A stretch of DNA of 64,000 nt, from NCBI GenBank assembly GCA_015680685.1, contig MNCI01010451.1, positions 371,179-435,178 on the forward strand. Reading direction: 5' to 3'. The notes under the pieces are model-generated. The model did no database searches, was not told the DNA's origin, and saw only the letters and a program-made list of their open reading frames with translations. The position numbers and the translations under genes are program-made. Below are positions 44,101-56,772 of this stretch, in pieces (within the stretch, counting starts at the first letter, position 1; each line of letters begins with the position of its first letter). The stretch is from Gnetum montanum (Eukaryota; Streptophyta; Gnetopsida; Gnetales; Gnetaceae).

Positions 44101-46457
44101 AGCGCTGGAGGACCATGGCAATTCCTTGGTCTCTTACCACTCTTTGATCCTCCCCGCCACGACAGTGCAGAGACTATAAAGCGAGCTCTAAATCTGGGTG
44201 TCAGTGTGAAAATGATTACAGGTGGATCTGCAGCAATTCTACTATGAAAAGCAATGATAAAAAGCACTACCTACAAAAAATCTAACTCTACTCTTTGGCA
44301 TTTACCAGGAGATCAATTAGCAATTGCTAAGGAAACTGGGCGTCGGTTGGGTATGGGTATAAACATGTACCCATCATCTTCATTATTAGGCCAGTCAAAG
44401 GATGAATCTTTAGAGGCTCTGCCTATCGATGATCTGATAGAGAAGGCTGACGGATTTGCAGGGGTCTTTCCTGGTGAGTTTTGTTTTGTTTTCTCATTAT
44501 TATTGTTTTAGCAAATAAAGAAATTAATATTAGAGCCTTAATGTGAAACTGAAAACTGATTTCTCACTGTAATTCCAGAGCACAAGTATGAGATAGTGAA
44601 ACGCCTGCAAGCTAGAAAGCATATATGCGGTATGACTGGTGATGGTGTGAACGATGCCCCGGCCCTTAAAAAAGCAGACATAGGAATAGCTGTGGCAGAC
44701 GCAACAGATGCCGCTAGAAGTGCTTCTGACATCGTCCTTACGGAACCAGGATTAAGTGTTATAATCAGTGCCGTCTTGACAAGCCGTGCAATTTTCCAAC
44801 GCATGAAGAATTACACGGTAAGCCCTCGTGGTATATAGTAACGCAGATTCTATACCGACATTGTTTGTCTTTGATCTTTCACGAAATATTTGTCTTGCCT
44901 CCTGCAGATCTATGCTGTATCTATAACCATCCGTATAGTGGTATGTAAATTATTCAACTCCTATAAATTTTTAGGATGGTGAATGGGGTAGTACGAAAGT
45001 TCCAATATTTTGAAGGCACTTAAGTACAGCTGTTAAACTCATCAGTTCTAATAAATTCCACTGTACTGTGAAACAGCTTGGTTTCATGCTGCTGGCGTTG
45101 ATATGGAAATTTGACTTTCCACCATTCATGGTGCTCATAATTGCAATACTTAACGATGGTTAGCATCATTTATAGAACCTTTTTGTGCGATTTAGACAAT
45201 TTTCACGGCTGATCTACAACTGAACCTTGCAGGAAGCTATAACTTCCTATCTTGGCTTTGAACCCAGGTACAATAATGACCATCTCCAAAGATCGAGTGA
45301 GGCCTTCACCTATGCCAGACAGTTGGAAACTCTCAGAAATTTTTGCCACTGGTATTGTGATTGGCAGTTATTTGGCAATGATGACGGTTATTTTCTTCTG
45401 GGCTGCCTATAAAACCGATTTCTTTCCGGTAACATAGATCTTCTCCCCCTCCAAATATTTAGATAGAAGCTGTGAATTTAAAAACTAATTTTAATGATAC
45501 TTGGTTTTCATCTTCTATGCAGAGAACATTTGGGGTTGCTCATCTTAATATCCCCAGCGAGGAGAATACACAGAAATTATGTGCTGCTGTTTATCTTCAA
45601 GTTAGTACTATAAGTCAGGCCCTCATATTTGTAACAAGGTCCCGGAGTTGGTCCTTCGTTGAACGACCTGGAATTCTTCTGGTGACTGCATTCATCGTTG
45701 CACAACTTGTAAGTTTGGTTGTATTTGAATGAATCCAATTCTGAATCTGCTGGATCCCTGCCCTGCTGCTTGTCACACATTAAGGAAAACACTATATAAC
45801 TTATTTGATGTTACAGATTGCGACACTTATTGCTGTTTATGCAAACTGGAGTTTTGCTGCCATTCGAGGCATGGGTTGGGGATGGGCTGGTGTAGTGTGG
45901 CTATACAATTTAATCTTCTACTTCCCACTTGATATTATAAAATTCGTCATCCGTTATGCTCTAAGCGGAAAAGCTTGGGACTTGATGATTGAACAAAGGG
46001 TACGACAAGAATCTTGTTTTTATTTTATTTTAGGTGGGCATTGTCTGTGAAGTATATAAGTTGAAAATCTGAATTTATTTTCAGGTTGCCTTCACCACCC
46101 AGAAAGATTTCGGAAAAGAAGCCAGGGAGCTGGAATGGGCTCATGCTCAGAGGACTCTACATGGTCTACAGGCAGTAGACAAACACATGTTCAGTGACAA
46201 AAGTACCTTCAGAGAACTCAATCAAATGGCCGAGGAGGCTAAAAGGCGTGCTGAAATTGCAAGGTTAATAATTTCGTATCTGCCAATGTTGGATTTTTTT
46301 ACCCTTGCTCTTTGATGAAACTAGCAGCCACTAACTGAAGAAATGTATTTTCTTCTGCAGGATTAGAGAATTGAGTACCTTGAAAGGGCACGTCGAGTCC
46401 GTGGTAAAGCTAAAGGGCTTAGACATTGAGACAATTCAACAGTCTTACACCGTTTAA
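41171..46457 (+). CDS. Plasma-membrane H+-ATPase (P3A-type proton pump)
   Basis: Pumps protons out of the cell using ATP, powering secondary transport. Exons: 41,171-41,224; 41,669-41,788; 41,940-42,038; 42,161-42,298; 42,405-42,539; 42,633-42,812; 42,895-43,101; 43,257-43,376; 43,459-43,578; 43,695-43,817; 43,900-44,004; 44,077-44,221; 44,309-44,473; 44,579-44,817; 44,908-44,940; 45,077-45,158; 45,268-45,428; 45,523-45,708; 45,817-45,999; 46,085-46,263; 46,361-46,457; 956 aa, phases consistent, GT-AG throughout. Key residues: T-G-E-S (186-189), phosphorylated Asp333 in D-K-T-G-T, K-G-A-P, T-G-D-G-V-N-D (590-596), Asp688 in transmembrane segment 6 (I-L-N-D), and a C-terminal Y-T-V with penultimate Thr955, the phosphorylation site for 14-3-3 binding. 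Length is normal for plants (about 950), with the C-terminal autoinhibitory domain present. It looks functional. Confidence 0.97.
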
Positions 46458-49400
46458 AGATACTTATTGCCAATGAGGTTGATCCGGTACCTTAACGAAG
46501 ATTAGATGTTGGACTTAAACCAGACTATTGACGCGCCCAGCCTTTACATATATCGATATGTACCGAGTTCTATGCTCTGAATGTTACAGAGAATACAAAC
46601 GGGAGATCAAACCTGAATGGATTTTAATAGCTCTTTTGATGATGAGGACGAATATGAGCCTTGATAAATTTCTCTTTGCAATCATTGACCACAATCATGA
46701 ATTAGTCTTTTGTTTATTCGGGATCAAAATAGTCATAAGGATCTACTCATGCTTCATTAACAGATCAAATGTCTCGTACCCTGATGCGTCTCTGCCCTTT
46801 TCAACCAGGGTTCCACTAAACAATTGGCAGTAAAGCGGAATTAAAATTAACCCGTGCATGTACAGCAGGGCGACACGCAAACTGAAACTGATTGTAGGTT
46901 TTAATTGCACCTATGTAAAATAACTTGACTTTAAACTATCATCCGTTCTTAGAGTATATATACTCAATCCCATGCTGAACCATTTCCGTTCATTTCTTAA
47001 TTTACTGAACAATGTTGACATCCAACCACCTGAGAATTAGTGCATATGAATATATACTTTTGCATAAGCTTGCTTTTATTGCAGTTTCTTTTGATTTCGA
47101 TGTTTTTTACCATTGTTCAATATCGTTTTCTTTTCTTTTCTAATTTTTGAAGCTAATTGAGAATCTATTTTTTTTAACCAGTTGAAAAGATATATGAAAA
47201 TGTATTTTTTTAATAAGTTAAAAGATTGTATTAATGAAATTGAAACTGAATTTTTATACACATGAAATTTCAATGCCAATGAAAGGTACCTCAAGTGGTT
47301 AATTTATGATCTTACAATTCCTGTGTCTTACAAAGAATTGCGAGTAATAGGTTATATTCCTTCTAGTTCCTTAATTAGATCATTCTTTGGATCTTATTTT
47401 TTTAAAAAAAATAATCATATCATCGAATTAATTTAATTCTAATATCAAAAATAAAAAGAATAATTGTGTAAGGCTCAAAGACTTAGGTAGTCAAGTTCAT
47501 TTGTATATATCACATTCTCTTTTCCAATTTTGGACTCCTAGCCACCATACTTGATCTAGATTGATTTCTATTTTATAAAAGTTGTTTAATTCTTTCCTTC
47601 CAAATTTGAAACATTACATATGTTAGCAAAAGACTTTAAATTTATTGATGTGTTAAGTTCTACCCATCCAAGTCCATTTTGTTCCAAAATCTTGTAAAGA
47701 TATTAATATAAAAATATATTTATTTGTGAGTTTCTAAGCTCTCTCAAATATAGGTAATCACATAGTAGTTCACCATCTTTACAAGCATTTTTACAGAAAC
47801 AATATCTATTAAGCATAATCCATCCACCCTCACTTCAACAAATTATCTATTATTAAAATTCTTTTTGTCTTAATTCAAAAAAAGACGTGAACTTTCTTTC
47901 AAGAAACAACTTTATCATATTGACTTACCCTCTTTCAGAATAATATTCATAATTACCTTGTGTGAAACCCCATCCTTACAATCGCATCTTTGCACTATTA
48001 TACCAATTTTTTTGTTTAGTATTGTTAATTACCTTTTTTCTATATAGTAAGCTTATTGCTAGGTTTAGTGTTCTAATGGTACATTAGAAACTTGTGCTTT
48101 GCCTCAATGTACAATAGCATGATGTCAACCTAATAATATTGTATATAATACTTAAGGTTTGATTCTAACTCTACTTTAACCTTTTTCGATGAAACTCCTA
48201 AACTATAAATGCATATAGCCATATGAGTTGCACATTAATTTAAATTAAGTATTTATAATGAGTTTCTAAAAAATATTTGACTTAGGAAAAATGACATTTT
48301 TTAAGTTTTTGGAGATGATAAATACTTTTCCTTCATATATGGTACCCAATTCCATTCTTTCACAATTATTTGCAAGTTAAATGAATTATCCATGATATTT
48401 CTATATTAAATGACTATTTTACATGATGAACGAATGAATTCATGGACATCCAAGAATGAGATGTCACACAAAGCTTTCACATGTAGTTTTCGTTTCTAAT
48501 TAATGGTTTTCTTAATATATAATTTAAATGTATCTTTTTAACCATATTTTTTATTTAGGGAGCAACAGCCTAAAGTCATATTTCTCATCAACAAATTGAC
48601 AAACTCCTTAGTGCTACCTCTAACCAAAAACCATCAATAAAATTTGTACCAAATATTTAGTCATCATGAAATCAAAATCTAATAATGAATGGTGGAAGAG
48701 TGTGATATAATACAAACTAGATTCTATCAATTATTAATGGTAAAAATACTCTATAGTTTATGCCATCATGTCTCCATTTCATGGTTTCTTGAAAGTGGCA
48801 CATTAAATTTAATTTACCAGTCTCCAATGAATAACACATCTAACTATATTAAACTTATTACAATAAAATACCAAAATACTAATATTAAAATGGATATTTG
48901 TCATGAAAATCCAATTCAATCAAAGAGACACATCCATAAATCAAAAAGGTTATACTCACTCATGAGGTTCATAAAGACCTAAGTCATAGAAAAATATGAA
49001 GAATATAATTTAGTAAAAATAAGATACACAATAGAGTTTGTGTGAAAACCAAGTTGAGAAGATGGCTAAACGTAAGTCACTTGGGAGTTAAGGAACTGGA
49101 GGAAGCATGAAGCTCATAGGTCAATAATGAAGATGAAGAAGTATATCATAGGAGAAGACACATGGAAGAAAGAAATATATACATGGAGAAGTTGTAATTC
49201 ATGCCATAAAAACCAAGTTCAAAAGTAATGGGAATGCTTTAGGAGAAAGAATGTAAATCAAGTACATTCAACAACCTTAACTAATAGACCAATGAGATAG
49301 AACACCATCTAAGAACAAATCCAAATGATGGAAATTAAAACATAAGAGAAATTGAAACAATAAATTTTTTTTATATAGAGGACAAAATATGTAGATCAAC

Positions 49401-49590
49401 ATGCAAGAAAGAATGGAAATCATACTATGGGAAAGACAAATAAAACGATCATACAACCATTTGTATTGTAGAAGGCTGTTAATCTATCTCATATTTTAGT
49501 GATCTAAAACTAGAAAATAAAAAAGGTTTTTTGGTTATGCTTACGCTTAAGACATTAATTGAGCTATTGATTCCTAGACAAGAGTAGAGG
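46458..49590. other. 3' UTR, then AT-rich DNA with no recognised gene
   Basis: The first 400-500 bp probably include the H+-ATPase 3' UTR. Beyond that, to 49,590, the DNA is AT-rich with only short interrupted frames (for example 48,689-48,982). Some stretches read like worn retroelement coding sequence, but no diagnostic motif is left. It is the left flank of element III. Confidence 0.4.
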
Positions 49591-50514
49591 TGATGAGTAG
49601 CGAGGTACCCCTATGCTCAACCATACGAATCACAAGCATTCATGCACAATCTGGTCGAATTTTGTGAATGACCCTAGTTGTGGCATCTAGATCATTATGC
49701 TTTGATTGTAGATTGCTATCTTCCCACTTGGATTAGTGGTAGCTTATCATGTATGGTTTACCCCAAAGTGAGGTGTATGATGTTATCTAATTCTATGCTA
49801 CTCCTAATGACGATAAAAAAGTAAATTAATTAAGCTAATGGATAATGGAAAGTGAAATCTAACTAGCCTATGTGCAATGGGTATCTACCCCTAATCGTCC
49901 GTATACATCTTGGACTTTGCAAGACTACTTTTGGGATTGCCAAGCGTATGTCAATGGTTGTGCTAAACAATACACCTCTGGATTACTAAGTGTCTACAAT
50001 TAAATGCTCATGATTAAGGCGTATGCATTCCGCTTAATAACAGGAATAGTAAATAGCAATAAATGAAAACATTTAACTAAAGAAAACTAAAGAAAGTAGT
50101 AAATAATTAATGATTAGAAGCAATAATAATCTAAGTGGTTGTTGCAATGATGGGAGTATTCTTGATCTTTATTGCCAGTCATGTAACATGTCCAAGTATG
50201 TTACACTCAAACAAAGATGTCGTATGATTATAAACATCACATTGTAGGCATGCCCTAGGAATAACAAACTCTAAAGAGAAGAAACTGAAAACTAAAACTC
50301 TCCCCCTACTTTAGGCATTCTACATACTATCTCATCCAAGCACCCAAGTGTTTTATTTATAAGTAAACCCAGATGAGGCAATGTCAGATATCCAACGTCA
50401 TTTCTTGGCTCCAATGTCGATTACCTGACGTTGAGGCTTCGATGTTGTGTATCTAATGTCGAGGCTCCAACGTTGTGTATTTGATGTCAAGGCCCAACAA
50501 ATGATAACTCATCA
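49591..50514 (-). repeat. 3' LTR of gypsy element III
   Basis: In the minus direction it starts TGATGAGTTATC after the polypurine tract (TCGTGGGGGTA, 50,515-50,525) and ends GCTACTCATCA. The U3 array uses the core AACGTT/CGACATTAGATACACAAC with GAGCCTC spacers (about 50,380-50,495), and TTATAAAT near 50,362 is the TATA box. Confidence 0.87.
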
Positions 50515-50708
50515 TACCCCCACGACTAAATGAAAACACATTCTCAAGTTAAACAAAATGAGGAACAATTTCTTTACAAAATATTGGGCAAGTATGGGAT
50601 TATTGACTGACTTAAATAATGAACAAAACAATTGACTCTTTACATATAACAGTGGTGTAATACAAAAATGGGACACATTATTACAAAGAAAAAACAAAAT
50701 TGGGAAGC

Positions 50709-53450
50709 TCATCTGATGCCCGGAGGTGGGGGCTCTTCCATTGGTTGCTTCCCTTTGTTGCTAGGCTATTGAAATTTGTAGTAATTAAGCAATTCCTGCA
50801 ACTTCTCCTCCTCTGTCCTTGGGTCATGTATCATCCAGGCTACTGTGTCAATGTGTGCTGGCACTGGCACAACCCAAGGATATGGTAGTTGCAGGAACAT
50901 CTGATTTACCTTCACGTACTAAGCCACAAACTGCCATCATTCTTCCTCAAAGGTCCTAGCTTTATCTCTAAGTTCATGATAATCGATCAACCTTCAGGCT
51001 AGGTTCAAGGCTATGTCCTTTTGTCCCTGATAGCTGGCTTTGACCACTTCTAATTTTGAGTTTGCCACTTGTAATTTTTGCAAAGCATCCTTTTGATATG
51101 CAAACTCCTTTTCATATAGTGCATAAGCAATTGCCACTTATTTTTCCAACTTGTTTCAGGGGCGACCTGCTATTAACATTATAAGGTTGGCATATCTAAG
51201 GTTAGCCAATGCCATGTATTCCTATAGATCTTCTATCTATAGGTCCTTATTCTTAACTTCCGCTTGATGGACCAAGGCATAACTATCCAAGATGGGCTGC
51301 CACTCAGGATTCTACATTGATAAGGAGTTGATGTAGCCTTTGGCCATCTAGATTTCTTTTCCATTGATCTGCTTGTACATGCTAATTTGATTGTGAAAGT
51401 GCTTCTTCAGTTTCTCATTCTTTTTGGCCTCATTTTTCCATGTGCTAATTTTAATTGTTAACTTCTAGCAAATAGCGTGGACTTCCTCCATTGAGAGGGT
51501 TCTATTCTCTCAGGCCAATCTATTCATGTCTTGGTTGACCCTCACTAGTTGTTCTCTTAATTTGTGGACACTTTCTTCTAGAATGTTCTTTTGTTTCTCC
51601 ACAGTGGTCAACTTAGAATTTTTTGTGGTGAGCTGCTTATTCTCTTCTTGTACAGCAATCAATGCCTTTTTGTATGCATGAGATTACACATTAGTAGCAG
51701 AGGCATTCCAAATCACCTTCTCTTTCTCTTGTCTAGTAGCTGCTTTCTTCTTTGTTAGCTTGGTTAGCTACTCTATCTTGAATTGTTCCAGTTAGTTTGG
51801 TGCAACAAAATCGGCAGGATCTCATCGTTTAGCTTGTAGGGTAGTCAACTCTTCTTGTAATCTTTGTATTTTGCCTTTCGCATGCTTTGCCCTAACTTCT
51901 ACCATAACCAACTGTCCTTTCATGGTGATGAGGTCTAATTAGGTTGCAGTGACATTGCTAGGTATGTTGAACAAAGTGGTCATCACTTGGCCCATCTGTA
52001 GTAGTTAATCAAGCACATCCTCATGCACCATAGAAGTCATTGAAGTCTCGACCAACACTTGTGCATCTCTGGTTCCTGTTAGATTTTTTGGGGGTACAAT
52101 AGGCACATTGAATGATTCTTTGATATGATCAATGATGACTTCTGTTGTGCCTACCACATCCTCGTGTTGTAATACCATAACTGTAAAACATTTTCTAGTT
52201 TTGAGTGTTACTTGAAAAGATGTGGCATTCTTGGAGATTTTTCATGACCATTGAGATCCTTCTCCTCCTGATTGTATCGAGATCTCCCCTTGCATTGGGT
52301 CAGTTGACACTATGGGCCATATGACATCATCTATGACTTGGAAGAGGTTGGACTTATCCTTGCTTCCCTAGCTGACTACTTTAGAGATCTTTTGCAGATG
52401 GCTTATCGAGGGCTTGTAGTCTTATAGTGGTGGTGGTGGCAGAGCTTGTGCTTGTGGGTGTTGCTCAGGCTCATGTTGTGTTTCTATTTGTGACTCTTCC
52501 TCCTTCTCTGCTTCTTATTCTTCACCAAGATCCTTTCTTGGTGCTACAGGTTTTAGTAGTTCAGCGAAGGAGGCATTTTGAGCCTTCCTAGGTATATCAT
52601 TAGTATATCCCAAGATCTTAGCGTGCTTGCATAGCTTTCTAATTAAGCAGGGAAATGGAAGTGTTGGTCTCCCTGACTTCATTTCTTTAAATCACCTTTA
52701 AATTTCAATGAAATAAAACTGGTGAAGGTTGGCTGCAAATTTATCCATTAAATTAGCACTTCCCCTAGCCGCATAAGTTGAAATTTGATTAAGCCCTTTT
52801 GTGGGAAACAAGTGGTAAGTCTCGATCTTGAAATATGTTTTCTCCTCTATAGTCATTTCATTATACATTTTATCCTCCTTGTCATATGCCTATCTCAATC
52901 ACAATTTCTTAATCTTAAGGTCTGATCTGGTTGACAAATGAGCAACTTTAGCCCCTTCATTTGGCAAGTTGGGGGCCACAGTAATTACTTTGACTAAATA
53001 AGGAACAATCACCCCATAGATGTTACTAGTGGTGCCCTCATCTTTATTGTGCTAGAACTAATAAGTTTCACCCAAGTACTATTTACTACTGTTTAACAAA
53101 ATGGGCCACAATGGGGATGCCTTGAGTTGCATCTGAACCACTTCTAGAGCAAACTCCATGAATGGGCCAAATTTCATCTCCACGATGACCAAAGCTAACA
53201 TGGGCTTTTCTAAGGTGGTAGTAAGGCAATTAGAAGACAACATGAGACGTTTTCCTTGATCATGAGCCTATGGTTCTACAACCTCCCCTTGGGCCGATTG
53301 CCCAGTAGCAGGAGCCTCTTGGTGAATGCTAAAGGATTGGGCCTCCTGCTACATGTGTTCTGCATGTTCACCTTGCTAACCACGACCACTTCATGGACAC
53401 TTAGTGGTTCTTTGCAAGGGTTGACCTTGAGAACCTCTTTTTGGGGCCAT
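50709..53450 (-). pseudogene. ORF3 of element III (best-preserved copy, about 914 codons)
   Basis: From an ATG preceded by TGTAG (53,450) the frame runs to a TGA at 50,709, broken mainly by TAG codons. N-terminal part: K-F-G-P-F-M-E-F-A, S-P-L-W-P-I, Y-Y-L-G-E-T-Y, V-P-Y-L-V-K-V-I, E-K-T-Y-F-K-I-E-T-Y-H-L, L-P-F-P-C-L-I-R-K-L-C-K. Then an acidic/Pro hinge (about 52,430-52,560). The coiled coil spans about 51,990-51,000 (K-A-L-I-A-V-Q-E-E-N-K-Q-L; L-S-M-E-E-V-H-A-I). C-terminus: F-L-Q-L-P-Y-P-W-V-V-P-V-P-A-H-I-D, W-M-I-H-D-P-R-T-E-E-E-K-L and a P-P-P-P end. No membrane segments, so it is unlike an envelope protein. Function unknown. Confidence 0.72.
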
Positions 53451-53811
53451 CTACAATCAAGTAAAAGGCAAGTGTTATTAAGGTTATATTTGTTATCATC
53501 AATTTATACCTTACCCGTAACCTTAGTTCATTAAGTTCATAATGCATATGATTGCAAAGTTAGAAAAATTTTAAAGAAAAATCTCCAAAATGTGTCTATC
53601 TCCTTTTACAACCTTTCACAATCGGTTCCTTTTTCCTTATATGTGGCTTATAATGATGGTTATGGGCCTCTGGGTTGGAAAAATTAGACTTCTAGCATTA
53701 ACGTGAGTGATTTTTTATTATAACTCCTAAAATTTTTAATGTTCTTACCCTTATGATACCTTCTAACCAATAGCAAATTTTAGTAATTTAGCATAAATTT
53801 CACATGCAAGC

Positions 53812-53846
53812 AAACCCCCCAACCCCGCCCCACCTCCCCACCCCCC
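53812..53846 (-). promoter_or_regulatory. G-quadruplex-type tract in the ORF3 leader of element III
   Basis: The plus strand is almost pure C; the sense strand has G runs of 6, 4, 2, 4, 4 and 6 separated by one or two bases, directly after CATG. Elements II and IV have CATGGGGG at the same leader position (about 27,336 and 59,740), so the long tract looks like an expansion of a conserved G5 motif. Confidence 0.6.
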
Positions 53847-53996
53847 ATGACTAATTTGAACACTCCAGGTTCAGATGGATCGAAACGACACGAAAATTGA
53901 AGCAGTGCAGTGTAGAGCTTTGAGTTGTAAGAGAAAACTTGAATAACTCCCCTAGTAACAAATAATGAAAATGAATTTCAAGTACAATGGGGGTCA

Positions 53997-54046
53997 TATT
54001 TATAGGCTTTATGTGACTCGACATCGGGTATGTGATGTTGAGGTCT
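53997..54046 (-). promoter_or_regulatory. Internal promoter-like module of element III
   Basis: On the minus strand, an array (GACCTCAACATCACATACCC, GATGTCGAG) is followed by GCCTATAAATATG. The array matches this element's own LTR array (GCCTCAACGTCAGGTAATCG) and not those of the neighbouring elements. About 550 bp upstream of the ORF3 ATG. Confidence 0.5.
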
Positions 54047-54049
54047 AAA

Positions 54050-55602
54050 AATTTGCATTTTATGGGACAACTAAGCATGCAAACTGAAGCTCTATGATTG
54101 GTTGGAAGGTTTGAAGGTAAGTCCATCATTCTAGGGTAAGTGAAAAATCAATTTGAGGCACCGAAAGTGTGATAATGTGGATTTGTTGACATGAAAAGCA
54201 GTAGAATGAGCAAGAAAAAGGTGTTGAAATTGAAGTTGTGGACATATCAATTACATGGAAAGGAAAATAATAAAATGCAATAATTTGAGCACTTGGTAGG
54301 TGAAAAATGATGTGGTTGTGTGAAACAAGTACGAGTCACAAATATTACACAAGTGGGTCCTCCCCAAAGTAGGCTCTAACCTATGATGCCCTTATGTAAC
54401 CACACCTATAATGTCTATAGGTACTAAAGGGGTTGAATGTAATGCATACATGTGAAACAAAACACACATGTTAAAACCACCAAATTGAGATAATATCCAC
54501 CAAACCACAAGTTATGATCATCTGGACAATGAGATGAGATGGACGATAGAGAGGACTACAGAAATTGAGACATGAGGTGTCTTACCATGGTCACAATGAA
54601 ACCTTGTGTGTTATTAATGGTTAAATAACCATGTGTCCTTCTTTCCAAGATTCAAACCAAGTCCACACCACATGGTAGTGACATCGCATTGTTTTATCAC
54701 ATCGACGGACAACCATAAGACTATCAAAGGCATGAGGAGTAACATCACTTGACATTTTGTCCAAGGGAGGAGCTTATTATGGTACACTTATTATACATTT
54801 TTTTCTTTTTTTCCTTCACTTTTCTTTTTGATTTTGAGAAGCTGCCAACCTTCAAGCATGGGTACATGTCTTTCCAATGGAACTCATAGAAGTTTATTCA
54901 ATGTCATTTGAAGTTACTCTTGCTCCCATTTTTCGTTAGATCTATAAGGATATGGTTACAGCCTTAGCAACATGATAGAACATATAGAAGTGGCCAAAGA
55001 GAATCCACAAATTTCCTTAATGTCACACCCTTTACATTCTGCCTTGGTTCTACACTCTTTTGTCTGGACATAATGATTATGAAGCTATTTTTAGTTTGGA
55101 TGATGGAAAAGATTACCATTATGACCTAGGAAAGACCCTCTTATTAATGGAATGGGTGAATAGATGTCGTGGTCTCAATGTCCAAATAATCAATCCCTTA
55201 TGACTTAACAACATAGAGAAAACCTCACCTTAATGGGCAACATGATCATTTTATTCACAAGCGAGATTACAAAAGAAAATGAAAACAACAACTAGAAAAA
55301 ATTAGGAGACATAGGAAAAATTGGGTCAAGAAATAGGAAAATAACAAAAAATTGTAAAACAAAAAAGATGAAAAAACACTTAAGAATCTTGAAGACTAGA
55401 ATGAGGGGTAACCCCCATGACTAAACATTTGATTGTGACAAGGATTAATAAGTGGATTAATACGATCCATGTATGTATGAAATGTTGGTTACCATTCATA
55501 CCCTAGCCATTGGGTGTCTATTGGTGGTGTGGTGGCTGGGTAGAAAAATTATTGATCACACACTTGATGGTTAAATGTATGGTGGGTCAAGGTATGAGGT
55601 GT
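54050..55602 (-). other. Non-coding spacer of element III
   Basis: Matches the post-pol spacer of elements II and IV in patches, notably AAAGACATGTACCCATGC followed by TTGAAGGT near 54,855-54,885. No reading frame. It ends where element IV begins. Confidence 0.5.
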
Positions 55603-56524
55603 TGATGAGCGGCAAGGTACCCCTACACCCAACCATATGAATCACAAAACATTCATGTGCAATCCAGTCGAATTCCATGGACTTTATTGTTTCTGGTGTG
55701 CTAGTTCTTTAGGAAGTGAATCTAGCCTTAAGGTCAATCGTTGTCTTCCCAATTACACTTGTGACGTTTGTTGGTATGGTTAAGTGTAACTAAGACATCT
55801 GATTTTTATCATTTTGTGTTTTATGGTTTGGTGCTCAAAATGTGGATAAAAGGAATTTAATTAACTAAACTAAATTAACTAATTAACTAGCATTTAACTA
55901 ATCCTAACATAAGCATCTGACCCCACTTTACGTACATGTCCTAAACCCATGTATCCATTGTTAGGCAACCAAGTGCTATGCTATTGGGCATACCAAGCAA
56001 TAACGTTGCTAGGATTACCAAGGGAATACATGTTACGCTTGAAGCGATCGTACTTATGTGTGTAATCTATTTGGCTTAATTGCTTTATTAACGTAATAAC
56101 TGGAAAATATTCTAATAACTAATTGAAAACATTTAAGTAATTGAAAACATTAAATGCATAAATGAAATTGCTAATCTATCCAAAGTGTTGCAAGGTTTAT
56201 CATAAATCTCATCTTAATTGCTGCACACATTATTGTGCTTAAGTACAATAATGCTCGAATAAAGGTTTGTACACTCAATGACTCCTACTGTGGGCACTCA
56301 GTGGGAAAAACTCTAACTTTCAAATGGAAAAACTACAAGAGCTTTGCTGCAACTATAATCTCTACTTGCCATAAATGTGGTTGCAAGCACATATTTATAG
56401 CTGATTTTCAACACTATGTTGACAAGGCCTCATCAACGCATCATAAAATGCATCAACTAGGCCTCGTCGATGAGGCTGCATCAATAAGGCCTCATTGAGG
56501 CAACCAACTAAACATGAATCATCA
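55603..56524 (-). repeat. 3' LTR of gypsy element IV
   Basis: In the minus direction it starts TGATGATTCATG after the polypurine tract (TTGTGGGGGTA, 56,525-56,535) and ends GCCGCTCATCA. The U3 array has the core GAGGCCT (about 56,402-56,505) followed by CTATAAATATG near 56,392-56,402. The 5 bp on the outer side are GGTGT; the partner LTR is beyond 64,000. Confidence 0.87.
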
Positions 56525-56772
56525 TACCCCCACAACTGAATGAAAACTTGTCCTTGAGTTCTTTTACAAAATTTGGAAGGTATGAGATTATTGATTAACT
56601 TTTCTTCAAACAAAACAAATTGACTGACTTGACAAAAAATGGAGTGCCTGAGTGTATGGATCCACACATTACAATAAATGAAGGTGTTTAGGATACAAAA
56701 TTAAATACCATGACTCAACTCTTCAAAACTGGAAAACACATTCCTTGATGGTATGAAGCTTGTTGGAGAAGA

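Larger units (their letters stand above)
49591..55602 (-). mobile_element. Gypsy element III (3' LTR, ORF3, leader, spacer); pol displaced by element IV
   Basis: Minus-strand order from the right: spacer (55,602-54,050), internal promoter (54,046-53,997), leader with G-rich tract, ORF3 (53,450-50,709), polypurine tract, 3' LTR. At 55,603 it is interrupted by the 3' LTR of element IV, so its gag-pol and 5' LTR should lie beyond element IV, outside the window. Its ORF3 is the least damaged of the four. Confidence 0.82.
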
